A DNA stretch of 53,301 nt from Priapulus caudatus. Lineage: Eukaryota; Priapulida; Priapulimorpha; Priapulimorphida; Priapulidae. Positions within the stretch are counted from its first letter, which is position 1; the number at the start of each line of letters is the position of its first letter. The notes under the pieces are model-generated. The model was not told the origin of the DNA. It worked only from the letters and a program-made list of their open reading frames with translations, and ran no database searches. The position numbers were made by a program, and so were the translations under genes. This document shows, piece after piece, positions 29,582-42,544 of this stretch. Where the stretch lies: NCBI RefSeq assembly GCF_000485595.1, contig NW_014577268.1, forward strand, positions 119,249-172,549, given 5' to 3'.

Positions 29582-29873
29582 TGTTCTGCTAGCATCTATG
29601 ACAAATACGACATACGCATATACGCTCTCTTATGAGACTTATGACACTATTTGTCATAGGATGATTCTTCCTATGACAAATATTGTTGTATGTGCTGTGC
29701 GCATCATAGGAGTTTAGGAGCGCTATTATGAACGCAATCAGTGAATTTCAGCTGTAAAACGGAACGAAGTTGACTCGCCAATATTTGTCATAGGAAGAAT
29801 CTTCCGATGACAAATAGTGTCATAGGACAGCGTATATGCGTATGTCGTATTTGTCATGGATGCTAGCAGAACA
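29582..29873. mobile_element. 292-bp foldback MITE (family TGTTCTGC...GCAGAACA), copy 1
   Basis: Inverted ends TGTTCTGCTAGCATC plus ATGACAAATACGACATACG extend for more than 70 bp, with further internal CTATGACAAATA inverted words. Related copies at 44699-44993 and 50409-50547. Lies 75 bp from a ZP gene donor. Confidence 0.88.
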
Positions 29874-29948
29874 TGTTGCAAGTTTACCTGTATCCGCTAC
29901 CACTTCGCCAAAAATTGCCAAAAATGTCGCTGGCAAATCTATACTCAC

Positions 29949-30120
29949 CAGAGGGCAGGCCGTCTGCGACGGGAGACACAGGTTGGCGACGCAGGTAAAC
30001 TTGACCATAATCTGGCCGGGAAACTTGAATGCTTTGATGGCGATGTACTTGCGTAGAGGCCGCGTGCGCGTGCGCACTCTCGAACTCTCGATCATGCCCG
30101 GTACATCGTCGCTCACGCAG
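29949..30120 (-). CDS. ZP-domain protein, C-terminal part of ZP module
   Basis: Acceptor CATCCGCAG, then CVSDDVPGMIESSRVRTRTR, PLRKYIAIKAFKFPGQIMVK and FTCVANLCLPSQTACPL, donor CTCTG|GTGAGT, phase 0. F-x-A-F-x-F followed by V-x-F-x-C-x-x-x-x-C and paired Cys is the end of the ZP-C subdomain seen from cuticlins to betaglycan. ZP proteins are secreted or membrane-bound extracellular matrix builders. The N-terminal ZP half is not in the contiguous upstream sequence; two possible micro-exons are at 36119 and 37270. Confidence 0.85.
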
Positions 30121-30389
30121 CTGCGGATGCGATTAGTTATAATACATATAATAATAATTATATATAATAAGATAGAGTGTGATGAACGAAGTTGATGAAT
30201 GACACAACGCGCAATTACGCAGTCGGAACGAGCATAGTAAGTTTCACAGCGCGCTCTCTCTCTCTCTCTCTCCTCCAATCGCGCTAGGCTTGTGTTAACC
30301 TTCGGCTCACGCGGGGGGACGCTGGTGTTAATTCCCACTAATTCTACTATCAAACCCGACGCTCATCTAACCACCGCACCGACACCTGC

Positions 30390-30870
30390 AACCACCTCGG
30401 TGGCTCAACTTCTAGCCGAGACCAATTAACCGTATCCACTCAACCATCTCCATCATCCCTCTCAGCATCAACCCACGTTTGACACCATACCCGCCCTCTA
30501 CCGCATAACAACATCACCGATCACGCGCTGGTGTGTAACCAGCAAACACGCACCCCACTCACCCATGTGCTCACCCACAGTCCGCTTATCCACACCTTGT
30601 GGCTTTAGGACTTCAGTTCGACTGCCACAACCCAGCCTCCACACCGACCCCCCTGTGTTAACCCCCCCAACCGCTCCACCAGCGCCTCATGACACCCCAC
30701 ACCTGCACCTTGGCGCGTTTCAATCTACCCGACTACGGAAGTACGGGTCAGTGGATTACCGCCCATCCCCACAGGCTGATCTGTCTAACTGTTCTCTCGC
30801 TCACCTGTGGTTCACCACCACCCACTCTGTGTTAAACCTACCCACACCTGTGTTAACTGCCGTTCGGAGA
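30390..30870. repeat. Degenerate CACCTGTGTTAAC-type minisatellite
   Basis: C-rich plus strand with recurrent CACCTG, CCCACCTG and TGTGTTAAC words. A clearer array of the same motif lies at 43290-43590. Confidence 0.7.
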
Positions 30871-31500
30871 GAGAAAAAGCCAGAGGGCGAGGGGAGTGAG
30901 AGAAGCAACGGAGACCGAGCGACGAGCGGCGCGAGAGAGAGAAGACAGACTGATGAAACTAGTGTTAACGGCGCCGCCACCCGCCGCAACGATAGAGAGA
31001 GAAAGAGAGGAGAGAGACGAGAGAGAGCAAGCAGAGAGAAGCACAAGAGAGCAGAAAGAGAGAGGGGGAGCATGTGTATAAACGCTCGAAAGAGACACGC
31101 CTCGGAGCGAAGAGGAGAGACGAGAGAAGACGACATGAGACGTGGAGATGTATAACGAGAGGAGCCACGCAGGAGAGAGACGAGAGAGAACCGAGAGAAC
31201 AACGCAAAGAGTACGCTCGAGCGAAAGAAGAGACTCGTAGTGCAGAACGCCAAGAGAGGAGAGAGAGACGAGAGAGAAAGAGGAAAGACAAGGAAAGAGA
31301 GAGAGAGTAGAGAGAGAGACGAGTATGAAGAGAGAGAGAGAAAGACGAGATACGCCTCGCCCGGCGACTGACAAAGCAGATGAGAGAGAGAGAGAGAGAC
31401 GAGGAGGAGAGAGAGAGAGAGAGAGAGAGGAGCGAGAAGAGATGGATCTGTAAGAGAGCAGAGAGAAGGGAGAGAACGAAGATCCTTCTCAAGATGACGG
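30871..31500. repeat. (GA)n-rich low-complexity block
   Basis: Irregular GAGAGA with short insertions. ORFs on both strands (Arg/Glu-rich and Leu/Ser-rich) are compositional artefacts. Confidence 0.9.
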
Positions 31501-33660
31501 CAAGAAGGAAATTGAAGAGGAAAGATCGGAGAGAGAGATTAACAACGAAAGACCCACGAGGCAGCTCAGCTAACTTAATAATCAGATGCCATGACGCTGC
31601 GTTGAAACCGCTCCACCCGCGCTACTGCATGATAACGCAAGAGCGTGTAAGAAAGAAGGAAAATCCTTCTTATACCGCTCCTGATATAAACTATATGGCT
31701 TACGTTGTAACCGCAGACGTGATCATACTAGTCACGCTGATCCATTGAAGACTTACAGCCGCGGATAGGTAACCTCATTTGTTAGCATCGTGTGCTTCGA
31801 GTCAACTGAATAGTTGGTAGGGGCATGAGCGACTCGCTTCTCCATGAGGCCGGATATCTGACGAAAGTACGCGCAGTAATAATACGTGATGACGCGAGTG
31901 AGAGGTTGGAATGAGGATAAAGGGAGGGGGATGGGGTTGTGAGATGCGAAGCACGGAGTGGAAAAGTGAGGAGTGAGAAGGAATCGGGGGAATTTCAAAG
32001 GGTAGAGGGGATGGGGAAAGCTTCCGGGTGGTGCAGAACAGACAGGTTCCCGAGATAAGGGGGTGGATTGAGACTGGCCGATTGGCCTGGGTAAGAGAGC
32101 GCAGAGTGCGCAACTGGGGGAGAAGCGCCGGGAGACCAGGTCAGGAAAAGGTACAATCCGACTATGCTGAATGTGATGTTCTACGTGTGTGGGTGGTGTG
32201 TGTGTGTGTGTGTGTGTGTGTGGGGTGTGGTGTGTGCTGTGTGTCGTGCTGCTGGTGTGGTGTAGTGTGGTGTCGTAGGTGGTGGTGGTTATGTGTGTTG
32301 TGTGAGGTGTGATCGTGTGTGATGTGGTGATGGGTGTCGTGGTGTAGTAGGTGTAGGATTGGTGGGTAGGTAGTGGTGTGTGGTGTCGGTGGATATTGGG
32401 ATGAGGTACGGTGGTATGGATGAGCGAACGGGGCCGAGCGGAGGCGGTAGGGCGAAGAGGGGTGAGGGATGGCGGAGAGAGGTGGAGGGGGAAGGGGAGA
32501 AGGAGGGCGGAGGACGCGAGGTGAGCGAAGACGGTGAGTGACGGGGGAGAGAAGCGAGTGGAGAGATCTGGGTGGGAAAAAAAGTAGATAATAGGATAGG
32601 GCAGCTGATCTAATATTGGAATTATCCGAAGAAAATATTAGCGGGGGTAATAAGTATATAGGTATGTAAAACTGTGGTAAAGTAGTATAGATCGATAGTG
32701 CAGTAATGGGCAGGCGGCGAGAGGGATGGCGGGGGAGAGGCCCTATTGAAACTAGATAGAGATTATACTATAGATAGGTATATAGTACATGTGATATTTA
32801 GAAACTATTAATAAAAATAATTATTTAGACAATAAATCAAGTAATGCAAGACAATATAAACAAAGAAATATAATAGACGTTTATAATAGGCATACGTGAG
32901 AAGAACAATAGGCACACGGGTAACGCGGGGAAGCGGTGGGGATATGCTCATGTACTTAGGAAGTAGCAGGTAGAACAGTGGTTTTGCGCTTTTTTGTATC
33001 AGGCGACCCCTTTGAGAGATACTGGGTGAAGGAGCGTAACGGTACCGGAAAGAGCCGTGCGAGGCGAAAGGGGAGAGCCGCTGGGCCGGGAACGAAAAGA
33101 TGGCGAGAGGCAATAGAGGAGAATGAGGAGGGAGAGCGACAAAGTTTGCATGCGCCTCGTTCACGGTGGACGCTCAAAGCCTGGGAGAGGAGATGGGGGA
33201 AGGGAGATGTCGTCAGAGGTGACAACAGTGTTAAGAACCTGCAATAGAAGCTAGCAAGAGTAGTGGCGTAGCGATTTGGCTGGTGCCAACTTACTTTGCG
33301 TCTAAGAGGAGGCGATCGAGAGAGTGACGAGAGTCGCCGTGGTGTGCGAGTAAGAGCTGCAACAACGTTCACTGCGATAGAGGACAGGCACGCAGTCGAA
33401 GGATGAGTGTGGTGGGAGTGGATTCTGTAGCAGGACCGAACGTGCACGGGTGACTCGTAGGGGCATGTTAAGATGAGGACTTAAGGAGCGCAGAAGAGAT
33501 GCAGCAGGGGGCAGGAGGAGTGGGTACAGGCTAGGTTGCTCTAGAATATTCTTCGCTATAACAGGCCTGTGGAGAGCGAAGGGGGTTAATGATGTTCTAG
33601 AGCTATAGTGTCAGGCGTTGAGCGGAGACAGGGTGTATGGCGTCCAAAGGCGACGAGTGG
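31501..33660. other. Low-complexity and unassigned stretch
   Basis: Includes a palindrome at 31638-31683, a GT-rich block at about 32185-32390, a G-rich purine block at 32410-32580 and another hairpin at 33538-33604. No gene recognised. Confidence 0.55.
31638..31683. repeat. Short palindrome, hairpin family 1
   Basis: CAAGAGCG...AAGAAGGA pairs with TCCTTCTTATACCGCTCCTG, followed by ATATAA. Closest relative is at 53194-53240. Confidence 0.75.
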
Positions 33661-33815
33661 CTAATCGTCACGCCCGCCTCGTGCTGCAGGACGCGCCTAC
33701 TTCAGGGAGAGCGGCACTACAACTGGGTAACTCGCTAATGTGGGAGGCGCGGGAGATGTAGGTCCATAGGCCACAGCACCATTACCCATGACACAGCCCT
33801 GGGCACCCACACATT

Positions 33816-34600
33816 ATGTTTTCGCCACACTCGCCGAGCCCGGGGCCCCAATATCCACACGCGTCCTCGCCATACTGCCGACCACCCATACGTAAGCCTT
33901 TTTCTGGCTACTATTCCTGCGCCTTCTTCCAGTACACGTCTTCCCTGGCTACAACCGACCCTCATCTTCCTAATACAGACGCTGGACGCGGCGGGCTCTA
34001 CCAATACTCAGCTTCTCCGAATATAACCTTTCCTGCTAGAAACACACTCTTCTTCTGCGTAACGCCCTCCCTTTCCACCCTCGGCCCGTCGCTCTCACTG
34101 CTCTCGGCCCTTCCGCATGCCATCGGTCTCTGTCCAACGACAGCCACCTCCCGCTTACCGACCCACCTCTCTCTCCCTGCCCACCCCGACGCCGCTCCCC
34201 TCCCTTACCACTGACCCTTTCACCTCCTGCCCCCCGACCCCGCTCCCTCCCTACCAGCCCGACCCTTCTCCCCTCCTTACACCCCAGTTGCCCTCTCCTC
34301 CCTAGGCCACCCGCCCTTCTCCTCCTTACGCCCTACCTCAGCCCGCCCAGCTCCTCCCTGAACCGAACCCGACCCCGCTCCCTCCTTACGATCACCCACC
34401 TCACACCGCCCTACTCCCTCTCCCTGCCACGCCACTCCGCCCGACGACGGCCGTTCCCTCCACACATACGATGCCTTCAATTAATCTCCTTCCTCACCAC
34501 TACACCGACCCCGGCGCGCTCCGCCCCGATCCATCGTGCTCCTCCACACACGCGGACTTACATGCGATGTCGTTGATGACACCAGCATGAGTTATGTGAG
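33816..34600 (+). CDS. Possible proline/tyrosine-rich coding segment, frameshifted
   Basis: C-rich sequence reading in shifting frames as PGPQYP, SPYCRPP, PPPAYRP, LPPYQP, PPYTP, PPYAP and LPPYDHPP, so PPxY-like units recur about eight times. This could be an exon for a Pro/Tyr-rich protein (PPxY binds WW domains) in error-prone sequence, or a CCTCCTTAC-type repeat without function. No full-length frame and no family match. Confidence 0.25.
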
Positions 34601-34989
34601 ATGCTCAGCTGGAGAGGACGGCCGCTGTTCGTGACCCTCCGTGCGACACGCCGTCCTATACATTATGACATTCTCACTTTCTTCGCGTACAGCCTGCCCT
34701 CCGCCGAAACGTCATCCTCGTCGAACGCATCTAATTCGATATCGATCTGTAGTCCATACGGCGTGCAACATCACCCTCTATCGTCTCCCGTCTGGGCCTC
34801 CCCTGTCTGGAAACACGGGGCGGCCGAGCGAGTCAACGACGTCGCCCGCCAAAGGCAGTATATATGATCAACGAGCGTATACAGAAAGGAATATAACGCC
34901 TTTTCCAAATACTTTTTTAATGCACTTAGTATGCGATTGCCGTATAGTGGGTAACTGCATGCTATACTCCCGTTGGTGAAAGGAAAGGA

Positions 34990-36118
34990 CCAATAATTCA
35001 ATGAGAATGAGCATGTTATGTAACGGAAGGTGTTACCCGTTTATCATTCATACACGATCGCTTGCAATCACCTCCTGCTGATCAATACGACGCCACAGTG
35101 CGGGCGCCAGTCTCTGTCTCCATGCACTCAGGTTAGACACGTGAGTATGCCTCGCATGATGCACCCGTTCTTGTATCGTCATTCGGTCCGTTCATGGTCT
35201 GTAACAGGCAGTCTTCTGAGAAGTAAATACGTAACGGTGTTCAAATTGATTGTAGCTTAACACCGTCGACACTTGCGTTTATCGCGAATTAATGGTATAG
35301 GCAGTAGTGTTTCTCGATTCATACGCGGAAGTCATTAAGTATCGATTTTTTCTATGTCGGAATATCTTGCTTTTATTATCGTCCCGTATATCAGCGCTGC
35401 CGTCCATAGCCATTCGCTCAAATTAACACGCATAGATTCGAACACAGCCCTAAAGTTATAGAATTATGAGCCTGACTGAATGTAGGAGGAGTCGTCTTCT
35501 TCGGCTATACAGGATGATACATCTTACTCTTCAAAAGCAATTTATATTATTTCCTCATGATAGCTGAAAACTGCTTAGTGAGCGAAGGAGAGCAGAGAGA
35601 TCGAGAGAGAGAGAGAGGAAAGAGAGAGGAGAGAGAGAGAGGACGGAGCAGCGAGAAGTGAGTGCAGTGAGTGCAGATGGGCAGAGGAGAGAGAGGACGA
35701 GGAGAGAGAAAGAAGCGAGAGAGAGAGAGCGAGAGAGAGCGCGCGCGTGGGCCTCGAGGAGCGAGAAGAGACGGTCCATGATGGTGCTCATCGTCCCTTC
35801 TAAATCATAGCTAACCCAGTGTGGTATCTATACGTTCCTTAGTAGATGCGTAAAGAAGTGCACCAAACACAGGGTTTTGCAAGCCCCCGGATTTTGCAGC
35901 GAAGACGAGAGAAGTGAGAGAGGAGGAGAGAGAAGTGACGAATGAAAGAGAGGAAGAGAGAGAGAAGCCGGCGAAAAGGGAAGGAGAAAAAGAGAAGAGA
36001 GAGAGAAGTACTAGAAGGAGACGGGCAAATATCGATCGGAAGGAGTGAGCAGAGCAGACTGAGCAGCAGGAGGTGAGTGAGACTTTTACAATGTGTTTAT
36101 AGTGATTAATTTACTTAC
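34990..36118. other. Unassigned with GA-rich blocks
   Basis: GA-rich low complexity at about 35580-35770 and 35895-36070. No gene seen. Confidence 0.55.
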
Positions 36119-36156
36119 TTGATATTGCCCATGCGCTCCCCCAGCCCAATGGCATT
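36119..36156 (-). CDS. Candidate 38-nt micro-exon
   Basis: TTTGTTCTTTTCAG precedes AATGCCATTGGG...AATATCAA, then donor GTAAGT. It reads NAIGLGERMGNI and ends in phase 2, compatible with the ZP exon at 30120, whose first base would complete an Asn codon. No domain identity by itself. Confidence 0.4.
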
Positions 36157-36540
36157 CTGAAAAGAACAAATGATTTCAGTAATCATCAACGCACTCAGAC
36201 ACCGTGCGTCCAGAATATCGAGTAGCATTCACACTCAGCACTCAGGTTTTAATGCCTTATAAGTATATATATATAACGTATGTGTGTGAAGATTTATCAC
36301 ATTCATAAGGAAGGACAAAACTATTACCCTCAGCGTCTCAGGATCATTCACCTAACCACTAGCCGAGTACGGGCAAGCGGCGTAGCACGGACGCGGAAAA
36401 TATAACGACATCATGTGGCTGAAGGAGGATTAATTAGTTGCTTTGCTAAGATTGATCATTAGTTGCAATGACTACACGACATAATCAAGCGCATCTTAAA
36501 ACATTTTCCGTTTGCTATAACGCGGTATTGCCTTCTAATA

Positions 36541-36725
36541 ACCAATAATAATAATAATAATAAATAAATAATAATAATAATAATAATAATAATATTGTTT
36601 GCTGCTGTGCTGCTTGACTGCCTACTAACTACTACTCACAAACTACTACTAGCTACTATCGAACTACTAACTACTTACTCCACTAACTACCTACCTAATT
36701 AATAATAATAGATAATAAATAATAT
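36541..36725. repeat. (AAT)n and CTACTAACTA low-complexity
   Basis: ATA/AAT triplets at 36545-36595 and TACTAACTACT words after. No gene. Confidence 0.85.
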
Positions 36726-37269
36726 AACTAACAGAGCACGCCTCGAAAGAGCACAGAGGATCCTCGAGGCCAAAGCAGCTTCAATTCTGTCGCTCACTGT
36801 GAAAATTGCTTTATTAAATTAATCTGGATCCGGATAACGCCACTCAAAATGTAATCCAATTCTACAGTTATCCCAATTTCTGACCTATCCTGAAATTTTA
36901 TTAATTAATTGATCCGGATAACCACCAAAAATCTCACCAATTAGTTGACACGGAGCGATTCTTCTGACCTTATCCTGAAAATTTTATGACAATCCGTTCC
37001 GATAACTATTTTCGAGTTAGGCTGTAGCGCTAACACCGGCACAAACACAACAAAACACACGCCGGATGAAAACAATAACCTCCTGGCCGAACCGCCTTTG
37101 GCCAGGAGGAGGAGAGAGAGTAGAGGACACTGAGTAATCACGAGCATAATAAAATAGTATTAGTAACAATTAATACATCAGAGTGTCTATTGGGCGACGA
37201 CAGTAAACGTATGGCAAAATTACATCACGCTGCAGTATGAGCTATGGCAGCAGCCTGTATGAGTCTCAC

Positions 37270-37294
37270 CTCGAAGCCGCTGTGGACATCTTCT
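37270..37294 (-). CDS. Candidate 25-nt micro-exon
   Basis: TTTTTTATTTTTAG precedes AGAAGATGTCCACAGCGGCT, then TCGAG and donor GTGAGA. Joined to the 38-nt exon it stays open and reads EDVHSGFE-NAIG. The counterpart in copy 2 (near 45386-45410) has lost several bases and the frame. Protein not recognised. Confidence 0.38.
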
Positions 37295-39400
37295 CTAAAA
37301 ATAAAAAACATCAGATACTATACGATTCAGCAAAAAACCGCCAAGGAAATATATAATTGCATAGAGGAATAAGTGACATGTCCACTATTAATGTAAGTGG
37401 TAATAGGTGTGACTTACAGGTATGACATCGGGTATATCGCTGACAAGTGATTAATAGGACTAGCCGTAAATAGTAAACCGGAAAAAAATGTTTATCCAAA
37501 TCCCTCTCTTATACATTTTTCACAAAATGTCAGTGATTCTGTTCACTTAATTTATACTGTTAAATCTGCTGCATTATATTTCGCTAATTTTGCTATTTCT
37601 GTTCACGATTAGCAAAGCAAACACTCGTGACCATAATAGCCCATAGCAACATTGTCGTGATTCATATTATCAAACGACTAGTTGAAAAAAGCAATCACTT
37701 ATTGATAGGGTTATATTATCCATTATTATATAATTATTATGATATATTATTATATTATTATTAAGGTGAGAAACTTGAGGATACATCATAGTGGGCCATT
37801 AGTCTTACTTTCATCGTAAAAAAATTCAAGACAAAACAATGCAAAATTTAGTGCTGGAAACAATTTGCACCACTAGAGGAAAACTCGTGCAGCGGTAGTC
37901 AAATACGAAGGCGTTGTCTACTTTCGCAAATAGATCGATAGGTATCGCGGATAGTGGCGTAAAGAAAAACAGAGATCTTTAGCCACGTATCGACAGCATA
38001 GAACTGACTTGCTGCTTATAGTTTTCGGTCACGAGCAGGACATGAGGAAGACAGGAAACGGTAACATCAAGGCTCACACATATAAAACGTAGAGCCTAGC
38101 AGGCAACAGAGGAAAACAGAAGGTAATATAGATAATACAAATGTAAACGTAAGCCCGGAACAGAACTGGGAAGCTGGCGCCGCACGTCGATTAGGGCCCG
38201 TATGACACCGAGATCTGAGCAGGCACATACAACGAGCACAGAACGGTGATACACGCACGGGAAGGTCCTAAGATTGGTAACAGAGAGAGCGTACGTGCAA
38301 TACACGATAGCACCTATATAAAGAGTGTGGCTAGAATGCGATCTAAGGTAGGTTGACGCGCATCAGTGTTGTAAAGGACGTCTAAAGATCGAGTGTACAG
38401 AGACCGCCAGCGGGGCAGCAATCGACACAGCACAATGATTACAAGGATTCGTATTTATGAACGTTATAGATGCGGGGCTGGCGTCGTAAGCGCAGCGAGT
38501 AGGGACCAACCGAGGCCTCAATAACCTTACGTCATATCATTATTGTGCAATACTAATGCAAGAGCGGCGTTGATTTTTTTCAAACCTGTCGCGGGCGGCC
38601 GGTCCCAATCGGCGACAGAATGTTCTAATTGGGGATCGTGCGCGTGCGTATAAATCGTAAAGAACAATAATAGTGTACCTACTGTTTCATATAATACCAT
38701 GTACGATGCGGGTAGGTCCAGTGACCCGGTACGAATAACGCGTATGCAGCATTAAAAACAGACACGTATAGCTAGGCCCTAGCAATAATACAATCTATAG
38801 AGTCTAATTGATCATGACGAAAAAAGAGTGGAGGCTAAACAATGAGAGAGGGTGGGAGATTAGAAGACAGTGTAGTAGTGCAAAGTCAAGATGAACAGTA
38901 AGACAAAAAAGCACACAGTCACAACAGACTGTTGGTGTTGCCTGACAAAAGAGACTGAAATTACGTCTGACGGAAAGCTGATGAAATGTTGACAACTATT
39001 TCTATCTTTGCTAATTTATCTTATCTCTTTAAGTGGTGTCCCGATGAGTGTGTTTACTTGATAATATATATATATATATATTAGTAGGTATATTTATATA
39101 TATATATAGTAATAGGCTATATATATATAGAGGGTCAGGAAAAAAGTTACTGTAATCGAATAGTATGTGATGCAGTATATCAAATCAATTATTGATGCGA
39201 TAGTTGATCGAAAGGCAGATGTTGAAGAAAATATCATTGATGTATTTAAAATCGCTTGATATATATCTTGAATTGATATACTCTGATATACTATCTTGAA
39301 TATTGAAAGATGATTGATCAAGAGATAATTGATTAATATATTGATCTATTGATCAAGTCTAATTGGATAGACTCCTGATATAAGTATACTATATATTGAT

Positions 39401-39437
39401 TAAGCAGGGCTAATAAACCGGCATCGATTAGCTCTTA
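39401..39437. repeat. Short palindrome, hairpin family 1 (copy 1 of duplicated unit)
   Basis: TAAGCAGGGCTAATAAACCG and CGATTAGCTCTTA form an imperfect hairpin. The copy-2 equivalent (47199-47233) is more regular. Confidence 0.65.
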
Positions 39438-40780
39438 GATATTATACTTATCTTAGCAGTGTGTTGGAGGAGTTTCTCTCCGTTATCTAGCGATGATATT
39501 TGGAAGCGCCGATAAAAGCAATGTTCCGCATAGCTGAACCTTATCCAATTAATCGCTGCCCGGAATGAAGGCAGCAGCGTAGTCCTATTAGTTTCATTCG
39601 CATGGCTTCCGCAGAATGAGGCACTGTTGCTGCTTGAGGCGTATCACCGTGTAGCCGTGACACACGTTACAGTTACAGACACTCCGCTGTAGTATCTCAC
39701 TAGGCCAGCGTGACTGCGTAATATCTATAGTAAGAGTTGCTTGTCTCTTCTCTTTGCGGGACGGGCGAGTTAGAACTCACGTAAAGCGAATGCTTGGCTG
39801 GTCCGTCTCTCTCTTTTTCTTCTTCTTCTTCTGGTCGCCTGTCTCCTGTTAGGATCGTGGTTAATCGACGTGTTCGATATATCGCGGTGACTTATATACT
39901 GAGCCCTGTTCCGCAAGAGAGTCGAGCTCCTGTTGGTACGCTAGGTAGCACGGATATACGACCTTTATCTATTACCGATAGCTGATATAATACTGCTGTT
40001 ACTACTGGCCTAGGGAATTCTATACTACTCTATGCTGTTAGCGTTCTAGTCTAATCTTGTATTTGTCGATGCTGAAACCAAGTAAATGTGATATGACATG
40101 CTTCTATGACTGCTGGCATAATACTGCTACTGCTGCGAAGGCTGTTGGCTTATAAAGCTGCCGTCTGTGCGCATGCGCGCAGGTGAGAGAATCAGCAGGA
40201 TGTCTGCTTCGGCAGCGATTCTTCGCACCAGAACGCGACTGTGAACGCGTCGCTAATCGTAAGAGCGCCTGACATAATAAATAATCAAGCTCTTTACGCA
40301 AATTAATCAGATAGGCAGCGGCGATGAGATTCGTGGCGGACATAACCTCATCCCCACACGAATAAGGATCGTCCGATGACGTAATAAACTCCTCTCGATG
40401 CGTGGCTAAGTGAGCTCTGTTGTGGCGAGCGGCTCCCAGGAACTACCGACAACTACAGGCACTTGCAAAAAAACGTTTCAAATAAATAAAATGATGGTTA
40501 ATGAAACGCGAGATGTATTTCTCTAGCCGCAAAGTCTATAATGTTTTTTTGCTCAAGCCTTTCGCGCTCAATATTAGTTGATAAGTCTCTCACGTGTAGA
40601 AGTGGCGCCTATGCTATCCGAAAATCTCTTGACTGCAAACGAATGGCGACAAGTAGACCGCACGCACGGCCGTCTGTGCACAAACAACAACGATATAGAG
40701 AAAACAACAAACAAACAAACAAACTCTATAAATTATATGATATATATATACTATATATATATATAGTACTATATATAGAG

Positions 40781-40781
<1 letters not shown>

Positions 40782-40817
<36 letters not shown>

Positions 40818-41005
40818 TGTGGTGTGGGTGTGTGTGTGTGTGTGTCAGCAGTGGTGTAGTGTGTGGTGTGTGTGTGTTGTGTGTGCTGTGTGTGTGTGTG
40901 TGTGTGATGTATGTGTGTGTGTGTGGCCGCACGTGGCGTGCGGTGCGTGCATGTACGTCGTGCGTGTGTACGTGCGTGCGTGCGTGCGCGTGTGTCGTAT
41001 GTGTA
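40782..41005. repeat. (GT)n microsatellite in duplicated unit
   Basis: GT/TG run with TGCG interruptions, matching 48467-48640 in copy 2. Preceded by TA repeat and followed by the same unique sequence in both copies. Confidence 0.92.
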
Positions 41006-42395
41006 TATATAATAGCTCTTGGACGATTGAGCTCTGTGGGAGGGGTCGTTGGAGATTGAGGGGAAGTTCTTTCGCTGCCAATTAATTTTACTGAAAAGAA
41101 AAAAACTGGTACGAGTCACCCCTGCTCTAGCGGACAGTACGTTGGAGAATTCGTCGTCAGCAGGATAAAAGGAAAACATTGTATAGAATCAGAGTACCAG
41201 TATCTTGCAATTAAGCGTGCCCGGAGACAGTGGGTCTCGGAGAGGCATGAACATAATAAAAGCATGAAGGCCGGAGAACCGGTAGGCGCAGACGCCTGCT
41301 GAGGTCATCCGTAACAGCGGGGGTGGCTGGCCCACGGACGCTACGGGCGACCTAGTCCATTCTTACAAGGGCTCGGATATCGACGCTGGCGAGAAAGGAC
41401 GAGATACTAGTGCTAGCACGACGAGGCAGCATTGCACCCAGTCGACACCGGCCGGACGTGACGTCACGACGGGCTACGTGGGAAGAGGGTGGTGTATCAC
41501 CAGCGAAGATCTGTTAAGTAGATGCTTTGTGTTGCGCACAATAAGGCTTAGTAATTATATATGCCTCATCCACCGCCGTTGATATCGTTTCAATGAAATT
41601 TGATACTATTTAATTAATCGTATTTTTATGTGATGTAATTTTTATAATCCGCATTTCTCTATGATGTACGCGTTTGTTTCAATACCACTTTTGGCGTTTC
41701 ATTATTAGTTACTACTGTTTGTTTTTCTTGTTCAGTTAATATAACACCAATTACTTTATTAAATATGGACTCCGCATCGGCTCCTATTCATTTAATTGAA
41801 GATTTTTGCGAATAATTAGCCAGTGATTTCCACTCTGCCTAATTTCATTTCATTTAACTATTCATTCACGTTGCGATTTTCCGTCTATCTGTTTTGGTTA
41901 TCCCGTGGGCACCTATCGCCTCTACCCTAACAGTAGCTCCGATAACACCGAAAAAAGAGACCAGGCTGCGGCCTCTCGTCGCTATCCTCAGCGCTGCCAT
42001 TCGTTCCAATCAGCGACTAGTGAGGATCACAACTTGTGGGCCACGTCCGTTTCACGCAGTAATGCTACTTAATAACGAAAGTAAGCCAATGCGACTCGTC
42101 AGGTGTGAGCAATCGAGCTTATTCCTTGTCTAGACTCGCAATGAGGCGATTAACCCACTGCGCGGCCTCGTGTGAATGCATGTAAAGCACAAACCGAGAT
42201 AGTAGCACGTGTATGTGTTTGTCCGAGCCTGGCTATATATCGCATTTAAACAGACAAATCTTACAGGTACGAGGTGTATCATTATGATATCTATATATAT
42301 GATATAATAGATCTAGATGATGAGTATCACGTATACGTACGAGCCAGATAAAGAAGGCACTTCAGATAAAGAAGGGCTTCTTTATCTGCTCTTCG

Positions 42396-42420
42396 NNNNN
42401 NNNNNNNNNNNNNNNNNNNN
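42396..42420. other. Assembly gap (25 N)
   Basis: The only run of N. Left side is AGATAAAGAAG/CTTCTTTATCT inverted sequence; right side is TC-rich. Confidence 0.99.
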
Positions 42421-42506
42421 TCTCTCATCCTCTCTCATCTCTCTCTCTTCTCTCTCTCTCCGTCTCGCTCCTCTCTCTGGCTCATCTACCTCGCGCTCTC
42501 CCTCCT

Positions 42507-42544
<38 letters not shown>

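Noticed and set aside
30565-31492. Overlapping Arg/Glu and Leu/Ser ORFs
   Set aside because: Product of the GA-rich block.
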